Shown here piece after piece: positions 32,228-39,487 of a stretch of DNA of 39,487 bases. The DNA is from Streptomyces sp. BR123. Lineage in GTDB: Bacteria; Actinomycetota; Actinomycetes; Streptomycetales; Streptomycetaceae. The stretch's first letter is position 1. Each line of letters opens with the position of its first letter. The stretch lies in assembly GCF_013401435.1 (NCBI RefSeq), contig NZ_JACBGN010000037.1:1-39487 (forward strand), given 5' to 3'. A program made the translations under genes and the position numbers. The notes below the pieces were generated by a model. That model searched no databases. It saw nothing but the letters and a program-made list of their open reading frames with translations, and was not told where the DNA came from.

Positions 32228-32491
32228 TCATTTGTCGTGGCGCCGCTTTCCGTCCAGTTCGTCCCACCACTCGTCGGACTGCGGATCGCCCGACGGGTCG
32301 TCCCACCAGCGGTCGTCCGGGCCGCGCCGGTTCGCGATCATCGCGGCGACCGGCGGGATGACCATGGCGACGACGCACATGGCCACGGCCGCCTCGACCG
32401 AGAGCAGGCGCACGAAGGACCAGGCGGAGACGAAGAGGAAGAGGCATCCGCCCATGAGGAGGAAGTAGATGCGGCGCCGCCGGGCGTACAT
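32228..32491 (-). CDS. DUF3099 family membrane protein
   Basis: An 87-residue protein: basic start YARRRRIYF, two membrane helices (about 9-29 and 32-51), then an acidic tryptophan-rich tail (DDRWWDD, DEWWDEL). This matches DUF3099, an actinobacterial family without known function. ATG 32491 lies only 1 nt after GGAGG, too close for use, so the true start may be upstream in the frame reaching 32569. Confidence 0.8.
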   Translation of the reverse strand: MYARRRRIYFLLMGGCLFLFVSAWSFVRLLSVEAAVAMCVVAMVIPPVAAMIANRRGPDDRWWDDPSGDPQSDEWWDELDGKRRHDK

Positions 32492-32540
32492 GCCTCCAGC
32501 GTAGGTCCGCAGGCGCACGTACGGCGCCGGACGGCGCGAA

Positions 32541-32589
32541 GGGCCGCACCCTGCTCCAGTGGCGTCCAACCCCCTGGGGTGCGGCCCTC
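32541..32589 (-). terminator. Hairpin downstream of the DUF1416 gene
   Basis: AGGGCCGCACCC (32541-32552) pairs exactly with GGGTGCGGCCCT (32578-32589) across a 25-nt loop. It is placed to end the sseA-DUF1416 transcript. Confidence 0.7.
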
Positions 32590-32648
32590 CGGCCGGTTCG
32601 TGGGCTGCCGGTGGTACCGGCGGTGCCGGTACCGGTGACGGCGGCCGG

Positions 32649-32939
32649 TCAGACCGCGATCGCCACGTTCGTGACGCCGCCGGCCTCGGCCACGACCACG
32701 GCGCGGTCCGCCTGGCCGCCCGGGACGAGCGCCCGCAGCGTCCAGGTGCCGGTCGCCGCGTAGAAGCGGAACTGGCCGGTCGCCGAGGTCGGGACCTCCG
32801 CGGTGAACTCGCCGGTCGAGTCGAGCAGCCGCACGTAGCCGCTGACGGGCTCGCCGTCCTTGGTCACCTGCCCCTGGATGGCCGTCTCACCGGGCTTGAG
32901 CGCACCGAGCTCCGGTCCGCCGATCTGTGCTCCGCACAT
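32649..32939 (-). CDS. DUF1416 family protein (SseC-like)
   Basis: A 96-residue beta-sandwich protein beginning MCGAQIGGP, with a carboxypeptidase-regulatory-like fold (IQGQVTKDGEPVSGYVRLLD). It is the usual partner downstream of sseA in actinobacteria (SseC in mycobacteria) and is thought to act in thiosulfate or sulfane sulfur handling, though its role is unproven. ATG 32939; it follows sseA by 54 nt. Confidence 0.88.
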   Translation of the reverse strand: MCGAQIGGPELGALKPGETAIQGQVTKDGEPVSGYVRLLDSTGEFTAEVPTSATGQFRFYAATGTWTLRALVPGGQADRAVVVAEAGGVTNVAIAV

Positions 32940-32993
32940 GTTTCTCTGTCCTGTCCTCGAGAAGTGGTTCTGCCGGGTGTCGCGTGCCCGGGA

Positions 32994-33839
32994 TTACTTG
33001 TTGGGGCCCAGCTCGATCGGCACGCCGACCAAGGAGCCGTACTCGGTCCACGAGCCGTCGTAGTTCTTGACGTTCTCCTGGCCCAGGAGCTCGTGCAGCA
33101 CGAACCACGTCAGCGCGGAGCGCTCACCGATGCGGCAGTAGGCGATGGTGTCCTTCGCCAGGTCGACCTGCTCGGTCTCGTAGAGGGCCTTGAGCTCCTC
33201 GTCGGACTTGAAGGTGCCGTCGTCGTTGGCGTTCTTCGACCACGGGATGTTGCGGGCGCTCGGCACGTGGCCGGGGCGCTGCGACTGCTCCTGCGGCAGG
33301 TGGGCCGGGGCGAGCAGCTTGCCGGAGAACTCGTCGGGCGAGCGGACGTCGACCAGGTTCAGGGAGCCGATCGCGGCCACGACGTCGTCGCGGAAGGCGC
33401 GGATCGAGGAGTCCTGGGCCTTGGCCTTGTACGCGGTGGCCGGGCGGTTCGGGACCTCGGAGCCGTCGACCAGGTCGCGGGAGTCCAGCTCCCACTTCTT
33501 GCGGCCGCCGTCGAGGAGGCGGACGTCCTGGTGGCCGTACAGCTTGAAGTACCAGTAGGCGTAGGACGCGAACCAGTTGTTGTTGCCGCCGTAGAGGACG
33601 ACGGTGTCGTCGTTGGAGATGCCCTTGGCGGACAGGAGCTTCTCGAAGCCCTCCTGGTCCACGAAGTCGCGGCGGACCGGGTCCTGGAGGTCCTTCTTCC
33701 AGTCGATCCGGACGGCGCCGGCGATGTGGTTCTTGTCGTAGGCGGACGTGTCCTCGTCCACCTCGACGATGACGACGTTGGCGTCGTTCAGGTGGGCCTC
33801 GACCCAGTCGGCGTCAACGAGGACGTCGCTGCGGCTCAT
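32994..33839 (-). CDS. sseA: Thiosulfate sulfurtransferase (rhodanese)
   Basis: A 281-residue tandem rhodanese. The inactive N-terminal domain (about 5-125) is followed by an active domain (about 140-275) with catalytic C235 in CRIGERS. It moves sulfur from thiosulfate or mercaptopyruvate to acceptors in cysteine metabolism. ATG 33839 has GGAGGAG upstream. A 27-residue cysteine-type leader peptide gene lies 174 nt upstream on the same strand, pointing to cysteine-dependent control. Confidence 0.93.
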   Translation of the reverse strand: MSRSDVLVDADWVEAHLNDANVVIVEVDEDTSAYDKNHIAGAVRIDWKKDLQDPVRRDFVDQEGFEKLLSAKGISNDDTVVLYGGNNNWFASYAYWYFKLYGHQDVRLLDGGRKKWELDSRDLVDGSEVPNRPATAYKAKAQDSSIRAFRDDVVAAIGSLNLVDVRSPDEFSGKLLAPAHLPQEQSQRPGHVPSARNIPWSKNANDDGTFKSDEELKALYETEQVDLAKDTIAYCRIGERSALTWFVLHELLGQENVKNYDGSWTEYGSLVGVPIELGPNK

Positions 33840-34013
33840 GGTGTTCTCCTCCGGGGCAGTGTGCGGCGGGGCGGTGCGGATGCTGCTGAGGGCGGCGCAG
33901 GGCGCTCCCGTGGGCACTGAGCGGGGAGGCGCCAGTGGACAGGGAGGAGACGGCTGCGCACGGTCACGCGGGAAGGACGGTCGTCCGAACTGGTGGAGCG
34001 ATGCGCTCTCAGG

Positions 34014-34097
34014 TCACATGGATCGACAGAGCATGGCGGCGACGCGACACAGGTCTACTGCCCGTCGCTTCGTGAGGTCCGCCTGCTGATGCTTCAT
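34014..34097 (-). CDS. Leader peptide upstream of sseA (cysteine-sensing type)
   Basis: A 27-residue reading frame starting at ATG 34097: basic LTKRRAVDLCRVAAMLCRS with two Leu-Cys-Arg motifs. It matches the actinobacterial putative leader peptides found before sulfur genes, where ribosome stalling at Cys codons is thought to raise downstream expression. The -10 box TACGAT ends 6 nt before the ATG, so the mRNA is probably leaderless. Confidence 0.85.
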   Translation of the reverse strand: MKHQQADLTKRRAVDLCRVAAMLCRSM

Positions 34098-34103
34098 GCC
34101 TGG

Positions 34104-34133
34104 ATCGTAGGGACGAACGGGCCGCCCTGTCAC
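34104..34133 (-). promoter_or_regulatory. Promoter of the leader peptide-sseA transcript
   Basis: On the minus strand GTGACA (34133-34128), an 18-nt spacer and TACGAT (34109-34104) form a good vegetative promoter. Initiation 6-7 nt after the -10 box would fall on the leader peptide ATG. Confidence 0.65.
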
Positions 34134-34257
34134 CGGCGTGTCATATATCGAGACGGAAACGTCCGGATAGCGGGACGCCGTCCGCCCCGGACGGCCCCCG
34201 GACGCCCCGGCGGGGCCCGTCCGCGACCTGACCTTCTGCGGATCGGACCGTGCTGTC

Positions 34258-34995
34258 TCACGATCCGGCCAGCGAGACGTCCGTTCCGCTCAGCACCAGG
34301 TGTACGCCGGCCTCGTCCGCGGTCAGCCCGGTCAGCTGGAGCCCGCCCGGCAGCCCGCCGTCGAGGCGCCGCTCGAAGTCCGTCTTCTTGCGGATCGCGC
34401 TCTCGACCCCGGGGATGCCCTCGCCGGGTACCTCGTCGGCCCGCACCCGGACCAGCTTGCCGCCGCCCTTGCCGCTTCCGCCGTTCCCGCCGTCCTGCGC
34501 GTCGACGAGCGTGACGGTCGACACCACGCTGCGGGTGAAGGTCCGGCCGAGGACCTCCACCGACGCGGTCACCTTCACCTTGTCCGGCGCCCCTCCGTGG
34601 GCGAGCTTCACGCCGGTCTGTGAGGCCTCGGTCAGGTCCGGGTACGTGATCAGCGCGGAGCCCTCGGCCTTCCGGGCCGTACCCCCGCTGTAGTCCCCGT
34701 TCAGCTTCACTCCGCGGAAGCTCGCCCGGAGCTGCGAGAGCCGGGTCTTGCGGCCGTCCGCGACGGCGTCGACGCCGTCCAGCCGGATGTCGACCTGTTC
34801 GAGCTCGTGGCTCAGCGCCTGGGTCAGGAACGGGAAGCCGCGGATCTCCACCTCGGCGGACCCGGCGAGCCCTTGGCGCGCCTGTATTCGCTCGGCGAGC
34901 CTGCCCTCGGCATAGTCGGCCGCCCAGCGGTCCGCCCCGACGGCCAACGCGCCCAGCACCACGACGACGATCACCATGACACGCAGGAAACGCAC
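34258..34995 (-). CDS. DUF2993 family membrane-anchored protein
   Basis: A 245-residue protein with an N-terminal membrane anchor (about 5-22) and a long beta-rich domain typical of DUF2993, a TULIP/LEA-like lipid-binding fold (EVEIRGFPFLTQAL at about 48-61, VDIRLDGVDAVADG at about 68-81). A Gly/Ser/Lys-rich loop lies near 172-180. It probably acts outside the membrane on lipids. ATG 34995. Confidence 0.85.
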   Translation of the reverse strand: MRFLRVMVIVVVVLGALAVGADRWAADYAEGRLAERIQARQGLAGSAEVEIRGFPFLTQALSHELEQVDIRLDGVDAVADGRKTRLSQLRASFRGVKLNGDYSGGTARKAEGSALITYPDLTEASQTGVKLAHGGAPDKVKVTASVEVLGRTFTRSVVSTVTLVDAQDGGNGGSGKGGGKLVRVRADEVPGEGIPGVESAIRKKTDFERRLDGGLPGGLQLTGLTADEAGVHLVLSGTDVSLAGS

Positions 34996-35055
34996 GCGCC
35001 TCTCCCCCCTGTAAAGACCGGTACGTCGCCTCTAGTTGACCATGTACATACGTAC

Positions 35056-35084
35056 GGAGGCCGTCAGCGTCGCCGACGGCCTCC
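35056..35084. terminator. Terminator hairpin
   Basis: GGAGGCCGTC (35056-35065) pairs exactly with GACGGCCTCC (35075-35084), between the repeat-rich membrane protein gene and the DUF2993 gene. Confidence 0.75.
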
Positions 35085-35115
35085 GCCCCGCGTGTCCACG
35101 GTTCCTGCCCGGGCC

Positions 35116-36636
35116 TCAGCCCACCACCCGTCCCATCAGGTAGACGGCGGGAGCGGCGGCCGCCAGCGGCAGCGCCACGCCGGCCGTCATGTGCACGAAC
35201 TTCGACGGGTAGTCGTACGCCGCCACGCGCAGCCCGATCAGCGCGCACACCCCGGCGGCCAGGCCGAGCAGCGCCCCGCCCACCCCGACGGAGGTCATCC
35301 CGCCGACCGCGATGCCCGCACCGGCCGCCGCGGCCAGCGCCACGCCGGCGGACGGCAGGGGCGGCAGGGGCAGCGCGCGGACGAACACGGCGACCGCGAC
35401 GGCCACCGCCCCGACGGTGACGGCCGCGGAGTCGGCGGCCAGGTACCCGGCGCACACGATGGCGAGGGCGGCGGAGGCCACCGAGGCCATCAGGCCGTAC
35501 ATCCGCTCGTCCGGGTCGGCCTGGCTGCGCAGCTGGAGGACCAGCGTGAGCAGCACCCACACGCCGAGCGTGCCGATGATCGCGCCGGCGGCGTACGTGT
35601 CGTCCACCGCGAGCCCCGCGGCGTCCGCGACGAGGGCACCGGCAAAGGCGAGGGCGATGCCCTGGCGGGCCGGCCACATGCCGTTGAGCCGGAACCAGCC
35701 GGCCGCGGTGAGGCCCTGGAGCGCCACCAGCGGCAGGAGCAGCCCGAGGTCGCCGACGACGGCGGCGACGGCGAGCAGCAGCCCGAGCCCGGTGGTGACC
35801 ACGGCCGACTGCGGGCCGGGGTCGATGATCGGCGAGCGGCCCTCGGCGCGGGCCTGGGCCGGGTCGACGGCGCGCATGGTGTTCCCGCCGAGGGTGGGCG
35901 GGGACCACTCGGGCTCGTCGGCCGGGTCGGCGGGGCCGCCGGGAGCGGGCGCGGCATGCCGTCCGGGCGCGGCGGCGGCAGCGGGAGCCGCAGCCGCGGG
36001 GGCCGCGTCCCGGAACCAGCCCTCCGGGACGGCGCCCTCCTGCACGGGCGGGAGGAAGGCGGTCTCGGCGGCGGCGGCGTTCTGCGGCGGGACCGGCGGG
36101 AGGTAGGCCGTCTCGGCGGCCCAGTCCTGCACCGAAGCGGCCGGGGCCGGAGCGGGCGCGGCAGGGGCGTCGTCCCGGAACCACCCCTCGGGCGCCACAG
36201 TGGACCGGTACGCCTGCGGTTCCCCCTGCGACGGCATCTGCGGCCGGGGCCGCTGCTGCGCCTGCGGGTCGGCCGGGCCGGGATACGGCGGGAGGTAGGC
36301 GGTTTCCGCCCAGTCCGTCCCCGCTCCGGCTCCTGCCCCCGTCCCGGGAGCCGGCGCGGGCACGGCCGCCGGGCCGGCGGACGCCTGCGGGGCGGCGGGC
36401 GCGGGTGCGGCGGGGGCGCCGTCCCGGAACCACCCCTCGGGCGCCACGGGCTGCTGCGGCTGCACCGGCTCGGCGGCGCGCACCACCGGCTGGTAGCTCG
36501 TGTCCCAGGTGTCCGACTGCCAGGTCTGGGTCGCGTACGGGTCCTGCGGCGCGTATCCCGGCTGCCCGGCGGCCTGCTGCCCAGGCTGCTGCTGTGCGGC
36601 GGCCTGCTGCCGCTGCTGTTCCTCGGGAGTGCTCAT
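35116..36636 (-). CDS. Large membrane protein with repeated PEGWFRD/ETAYLPP cytoplasmic region
   Basis: A 506-residue protein. Residues 1-250 are disordered, rich in Gln, Pro and Ala. They contain PEGWFRD three times (66-72, 149-155, 204-210) and ETAYLPP or ETAFLPP three times (111-117, 175-181, 191-197). Residues 265-506 form about seven to eight membrane helices. The conserved short linear motifs suggest a docking platform for a partner, which is unknown. ATG 36636; the MoaD-like gene stops 10 nt upstream on the same strand. Confidence 0.8.
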   Translation of the reverse strand: MSTPEEQQRQQAAAQQQPGQQAAGQPGYAPQDPYATQTWQSDTWDTSYQPVVRAAEPVQPQQPVAPEGWFRDGAPAAPAPAAPQASAGPAAVPAPAPGTGAGAGAGTDWAETAYLPPYPGPADPQAQQRPRPQMPSQGEPQAYRSTVAPEGWFRDDAPAAPAPAPAASVQDWAAETAYLPPVPPQNAAAAETAFLPPVQEGAVPEGWFRDAAPAAAAPAAAAAPGRHAAPAPGGPADPADEPEWSPPTLGGNTMRAVDPAQARAEGRSPIIDPGPQSAVVTTGLGLLLAVAAVVGDLGLLLPLVALQGLTAAGWFRLNGMWPARQGIALAFAGALVADAAGLAVDDTYAAGAIIGTLGVWVLLTLVLQLRSQADPDERMYGLMASVASAALAIVCAGYLAADSAAVTVGAVAVAVAVFVRALPLPPLPSAGVALAAAAGAGIAVGGMTSVGVGGALLGLAAGVCALIGLRVAAYDYPSKFVHMTAGVALPLAAAAPAVYLMGRVVG

Positions 36637-36646
36637 CGGTTTCCGC

Positions 36647-36901
36647 TCACCCGCCCGCGAACGGCGGGAGCACCTCGACGGTGCCCCCCTCGGTCAGCAG
36701 GACGGCGTCGTGCGGGCGCTTGCCCACGGGCTCGTCGTTCACGAGGAAGGAGCATCGCAGCAGGACCCGGGTCAGCTCGCCGGGGTGGCGTTCCCGCACT
36801 GCGTCGAGCGCCTCGGCCAGTGTCCGCGCCGAGTACGGCTCCTCCGCCGTATGGGCCGCGGCCTTGGCCGCCGCCCAGTAGCGGATGGTTCCGGTTGCCA
36901 C
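36647..36901 (-). CDS. MoaD/ThiS-family sulfur carrier protein
   Basis: An 84-residue ubiquitin-fold protein ending in GG, the residues that are adenylated and thiocarboxylated for sulfur transfer. LLRCSFLVNDEPV and VEVLPPFAGG fit MoaD (molybdopterin synthase small subunit). No other molybdenum-cofactor gene is in view, so another sulfur pathway is possible. ATG 36901 has GGAG-like bases upstream. Confidence 0.85.
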   Translation of the reverse strand: MATGTIRYWAAAKAAAHTAEEPYSARTLAEALDAVRERHPGELTRVLLRCSFLVNDEPVGKRPHDAVLLTEGGTVEVLPPFAGG

Positions 36902-37363
36902 TGCAGCTCCTCTTCGTCGGGTCTACCGTCGGCCTCCATGATGGCCCCTTCCGGCCGCTGGTCCCGCGTGCCTGGGTGCGCCTGCGCACGGCCCGGTGCG
37001 GCCGGAGTGCATCCGGACGGCCCACAGCGGCCTCCCGAAGCCCGCCGATCCTCCGAAACCGGGGCATACGCTGGTTCCGGAGGTGGCGCGAACCACAGAA
37101 GGCGCGATCCGGAAGCCTCGGCCGGGCGTCGGCAGGTGGGCTATCCTGCTGGCGAAGGATCCGGGCAACGTTGCCCCCGGGTCCTTTTGTGCTTTCAGTA
37201 CGTTGAACGGAACGAGAACAAGGGCGCCCGGCCGGCCCCCGGGGCGCGGGGACCGGCCGACGCCTGCAGGGACCGGGCACGGGGCACCACCGCACCGCGC
37301 CCGGCACGCACCCGTACGAAGCAGTACCGCGAAAGTCCTCGACGGGACCGAGGAGGAACCGAC
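36902..37363 (+). promoter_or_regulatory. Long leader/promoter region of glnR with terminator-like hairpin
   Basis: This 460-bp gene-free stretch holds a possible -10 TATCCT (37142-37147). Just after it, AAGGATCCGGG (37155-37165) pairs with CCCGGGTCCTT (37176-37186), one G-T pair, and TTT follows. A dyad GGTTCC/GGCGCGAACC lies near 37073-37097. The hairpin points rightward though no rightward gene precedes it, so it may attenuate glnR or end a small RNA. Confidence 0.5.
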
Positions 37364-37420
37364 GTGACGGACCAGCGAACCGCGCACCACCGACCGACCC
37401 GGGCAGGGGGGCGGGCATGA
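37364..37420 (+). CDS. 18-residue upstream ORF coupled to glnR
   Basis: GTG 37364 follows an excellent GAGGAGGAA ribosome site by 4 nt. The frame codes for a basic peptide rich in Arg, His and Thr, and stops at TGA 37418-37420, overlapping the glnR ATG (ATGA). glnR itself has only a GGGGGG stretch, so its translation may depend on this short frame. Alternatively the strong site serves a longer N-terminus that was lost. Confidence 0.55.
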   Translation: MTDQRTAHHRPTRAGGRA

Positions 37421-38151
37421 GCTCTCTCCTGCTGCTGACCAACGCCCTCCAGCCGTCCACCGAGGTGCTGCCTGCCCTCGGCCTGCTGCTGCACAACGTA
37501 CGGGTGGCCCCCGCCGAGGGCCCGGCCCTCGTGGACACCCCCGGGGCGGACGTCATCCTCGTCGACGGCCGCCGGGACCTGCCGCAGGTGCGGTCGCTGT
37601 GCCAGCTGCTGCGCTCCACCGGGCCGGGCTGTCCCCTGATCCTCGTCGTCACCGAGGGCGGCCTGGCGGCCGTCACCGCGGACTGGGGCATCGACGACGT
37701 CCTCCTGGACACGGCCGGCCCGGCCGAGGTCGAGGCACGGCTGCGGCTGGCCACCGGCCGCCAGCAGCTGGGCGCCGACGACTCCCCCATGGAGATCCGC
37801 AACGGCGACCTGTCGGTCGACGAGGCGACGTACTCGGCGAAGTTGAAGGGCCGGGTCCTCGACCTCACCTTCAAGGAGTTCGAGCTGCTCAAGTACCTCG
37901 CCCAGCACCCGGGCCGGGTCTTCACCCGGGCCCAGCTGCTGCAGGAGGTCTGGGGCTACGACTACTTCGGCGGCACCCGGACGGTGGACGTGCACGTCCG
38001 GCGGCTGCGCGCGAAGCTCGGCCCGGAACACGAATCGCTCATCGGCACCGTCCGGAACGTGGGCTACCGTTTCGTCACACCGGAGAAGGTCGAACGGGCC
38101 TCGGCGGAGGCCGCGGAGCGGGCGCCCTCACAGGTCTCGGCCGACGCGTAG
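37417..38151 (+). CDS. glnR: Global nitrogen regulator GlnR
   Basis: A 244-residue OmpR-type regulator that activates glnA, amtB, nirB and other nitrogen genes in actinomycetes. The receiver (1-115) keeps D50 but lacks the usual full acidic pocket, as known for GlnR, an orphan regulator that works without classic phosphorylation. The winged helix (about 125-220) has [10 protein letters not shown] and [14 protein letters not shown]. No histidine kinase gene is adjacent. ATG 37417 overlaps the upstream short frame. Confidence 0.93.
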   Translation: MSSLLLLTNALQPSTEVLPALGLLLHNVRVAPAEGPALVDTPGADVILVDGRRDLPQVRSLCQLLRSTGPGCPLILVVTEGGLAAVTADWGIDDVLLDTAGPAEVEARLRLATGRQQLGADDSPMEIRNGDLSVDEATYSAKLKGRVLDLTFKEFELLKYLAQHPGRVFTRAQLLQEVWGYDYFGGTRTVDVHVRRLRAKLGPEHESLIGTVRNVGYRFVTPEKVERASAEAAERAPSQVSADA

Positions 38152-38243
38152 GGGGGCCGTCCCCCGTACGGCGGAAGCCCCTGTGTCGTCCACTCCACAG
38201 GATGCCCTGCCCAGAGGCCGGTCACCCCGCGTAGACTCCCAGC

Positions 38244-39266
38244 GTGGCCAAGGTGACGCGGGATGATGTGGCGCGACTTGCGGGTACTTCAACCGCCGTC
38301 GTGAGCTACGTCATCAACAACGGACCCCGGCCGGTCGCCCCGGCCACGCGCGAGCGTGTACTCGCAGCGATCAAGGAGCTGGGCTACCGCCCGGACCGGG
38401 TCGCCCAGGCCATGGCGTCCCGGCGTACCGACCTCATAGGCATGATCGTTCCGGACGCGCGCCAGCCGTTCTTCGCGGAGATGGCGCACGCGGTCGAACA
38501 GGCTGCCGCCGAGCGCGGGAAGATGGTGCTCGTCGGGAACTCCGACTACCGGGACGAGCGCGAGGTCCACTACCTGCGCGCCTTCCTCGGCATGCGGGTG
38601 TCCGGCCTGATCCTGGTCAGCCAGGGCATGAGCGAGCGGGCGGCCTCCGAGATCGAGGCCTGGGACGCCCGGGTGGTGCTGCTGCACGAGCGGCCCGAGG
38701 CCATAGACGACGTCGCGGTGGTCACCGACGACATCGGCGGCGCGCAGCTCGCCACCCGCCACCTCCTCGAACACGGGCACGAGTACGTCGTCTGCATCGG
38801 CGGCATCGAGAACACCCCGTCGGTCGGCGACCCCGTCGCCGACCACGTCGAGGGCTGGCGCCGGGCCATGCTGGAGTCGGGCCGGTCGGTCGAGGGGCGC
38901 CTGATCGAGGCCCCGTACAACCGCTACGACGCCTACCGCGTCGCGCTGGAGCTCCTGTCGGGCCCCGACCGCCCGCCGGCCGTCTTCTGCGCCACCGACG
39001 ACCAGGCCATCGGCGTGCTGCGGGCCGCCCGGGAGCTGCGGATCGACGTGCCCGGGGAGCTGGCGGTCGCCGGCTTCGACGACGTGAAGGAAGCGGCGCT
39101 GACGGACCCGCCGCTGACCACCGTCGCCTCGGACCGCCCGGCGATGGCGCGGGCCGCCGTGGACCTCGTCCTCGACGACGGGCTGCGGGTGTCCGGCTCG
39201 CGCCGGGAGCGGCTCAAGCAGTTCCCGTCGGCGCTGGTGATCCGGCGCTCCTGCGGCTGCCTCTGA
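38244..39266 (+). CDS. LacI-family transcriptional regulator
   Basis: A 340-residue repressor. The HTH and hinge are at 1-60 ([20 protein letters not shown], then [18 protein letters not shown]), and a periplasmic-binding-protein-like sensor domain spans about 62-330. It ends in RRSCGCL, typical for a subgroup. GTG 38244. It lies 92 nt after glnR; its ligand is unknown. The same pair glnR-lacI is conserved in Streptomyces, as I recall. Confidence 0.9.
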   Translation: MAKVTRDDVARLAGTSTAVVSYVINNGPRPVAPATRERVLAAIKELGYRPDRVAQAMASRRTDLIGMIVPDARQPFFAEMAHAVEQAAAERGKMVLVGNSDYRDEREVHYLRAFLGMRVSGLILVSQGMSERAASEIEAWDARVVLLHERPEAIDDVAVVTDDIGGAQLATRHLLEHGHEYVVCIGGIENTPSVGDPVADHVEGWRRAMLESGRSVEGRLIEAPYNRYDAYRVALELLSGPDRPPAVFCATDDQAIGVLRAARELRIDVPGELAVAGFDDVKEAALTDPPLTTVASDRPAMARAAVDLVLDDGLRVSGSRRERLKQFPSALVIRRSCGCL

Positions 39267-39404
39267 ACCGCCCCCGCCGCCCCTGGGGCCGGCTCCGCCC
39301 GTCCGGCGGGGCCGGGGGCGGGCTCGTACCGGGCGTGCGAGTTCTGTCGCGCTTCTCAGCGGGCACTCAGAAAGCTCTCATGATCCGCGGACACAGTCTT
39401 GGAC

Positions 39405-39487
39405 ATGACCGAGAGCCACCGCCGCGAGGGCGGGTACCCGCAGGAGAACCGCACGTACCACGGCGCGCCTCCCGGCGGGTCCTACCC
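39405..39487 (+). CDS. N-terminus of a protein, probably an HtrA-like serine protease (partial)
   Basis: ATG 39405 opens a frame beginning MTESHRREGGYPQE that runs off the right edge. The disordered Gly/Pro/Tyr-rich start suits the cytoplasmic N-terminus of the membrane-anchored trypsin-like (HtrA) proteases that follow glnR and lacI in Streptomyces; only position and this start support that. Upstream, 39355-39380 has CTCAG and CTCTCA words that may be a regulator site. Confidence 0.5.
   Translation, partial: MTESHRREGGYPQENRTYHGAPPGGSY

Noticed and set aside
37015..37032. Word similar to the 20-bp att-proximal repeat upstream of glnR
   Set aside because: It matches only partly, is far from the element and has no att core beside it, so it is probably chance.
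1..39487. CRISPR arrays, rRNA or tRNA genes
   Set aside because: No regular direct repeats with unique spacers and no rRNA or tRNA sequence was seen. The 21-bp iterons have no constant repeat and variable spacer structure of the CRISPR kind.

Overview
The window comes from a Streptomyces chromosome. The DNA is very GC-rich, with third codon positions nearly all G or C, and the conserved genes are actinomycete hallmarks: PhoR/PhoP/PhoU, mycothiol glycosyltransferase MshA, the WhiG anti-sigma factor RsiG, the nickel regulator Nur and GlnR. The backbone order resembles the phoP-to-glnR part of the S. coelicolor chromosome; this comparison is from memory, not alignment.

Layout. 1-3408: the tail of an upstream gene, phoP and phoR (leftward), a PHO-box-like site, phoU and a tiny cysteine-rich protein (rightward). 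3419-12873: a 9.4 kb integrative element inserted in the last codons of the phosphoglycerate mutase gene gpmA. A 26-bp direct repeat (attL 3419-3444, attR 12848-12873) bounds it. From left to right it holds a decayed primase-polymerase remnant, a small protein with a CxCxC-x4-CxCxC tail, a P-loop kinase and a GntR repressor (both leftward), then a rightward set: an unknown protein, an HNH nuclease, an SF3-like helicase/initiator, Xis and a tyrosine integrase. No FtsK/TraB-type transfer gene is visible.

12848-23236: gpmA, an MFS transporter, YbjN-like protein and mshA (overlapping), a methyltransferase, a secreted NlpC/P60 hydrolase, a response regulator-PP2C phosphatase, and a leftward group of DUF2516, HbhA-like, HTH and membrane proteins. 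23472-29318: a HemK-like methyltransferase, Eis-like acetyltransferase, rsiG, dtd, ygfZ, nur, a nitrobindin-like protein and a 33-residue membrane peptide. 29479-36901: three overlapping genes for related membrane-anchored proteins, DUF3099, DUF1416, sseA with an upstream cysteine-type leader peptide, DUF2993, a repeat-rich membrane protein and a MoaD-like protein. 36902-39487: a leader with a hairpin and short ORF, glnR, a LacI regulator and the start of a protein probably of the HtrA type.

The most unusual material lies in the element. Four intergenic modules share a TGACCTGC-type core flanked by inverted arms whose sequence changes from module to module while staying complementary inside each one. 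Six 21-bp iterons lie inside the 5' end of the helicase gene, suggesting an origin embedded in its own initiator gene. The left arm carries a frameshifted primase-polymerase relic and the cysteine-patterned small protein. Together these suggest a transfer-less, possibly still excisable replicative element, either a reduced AICE or a satellite that depends on a helper.
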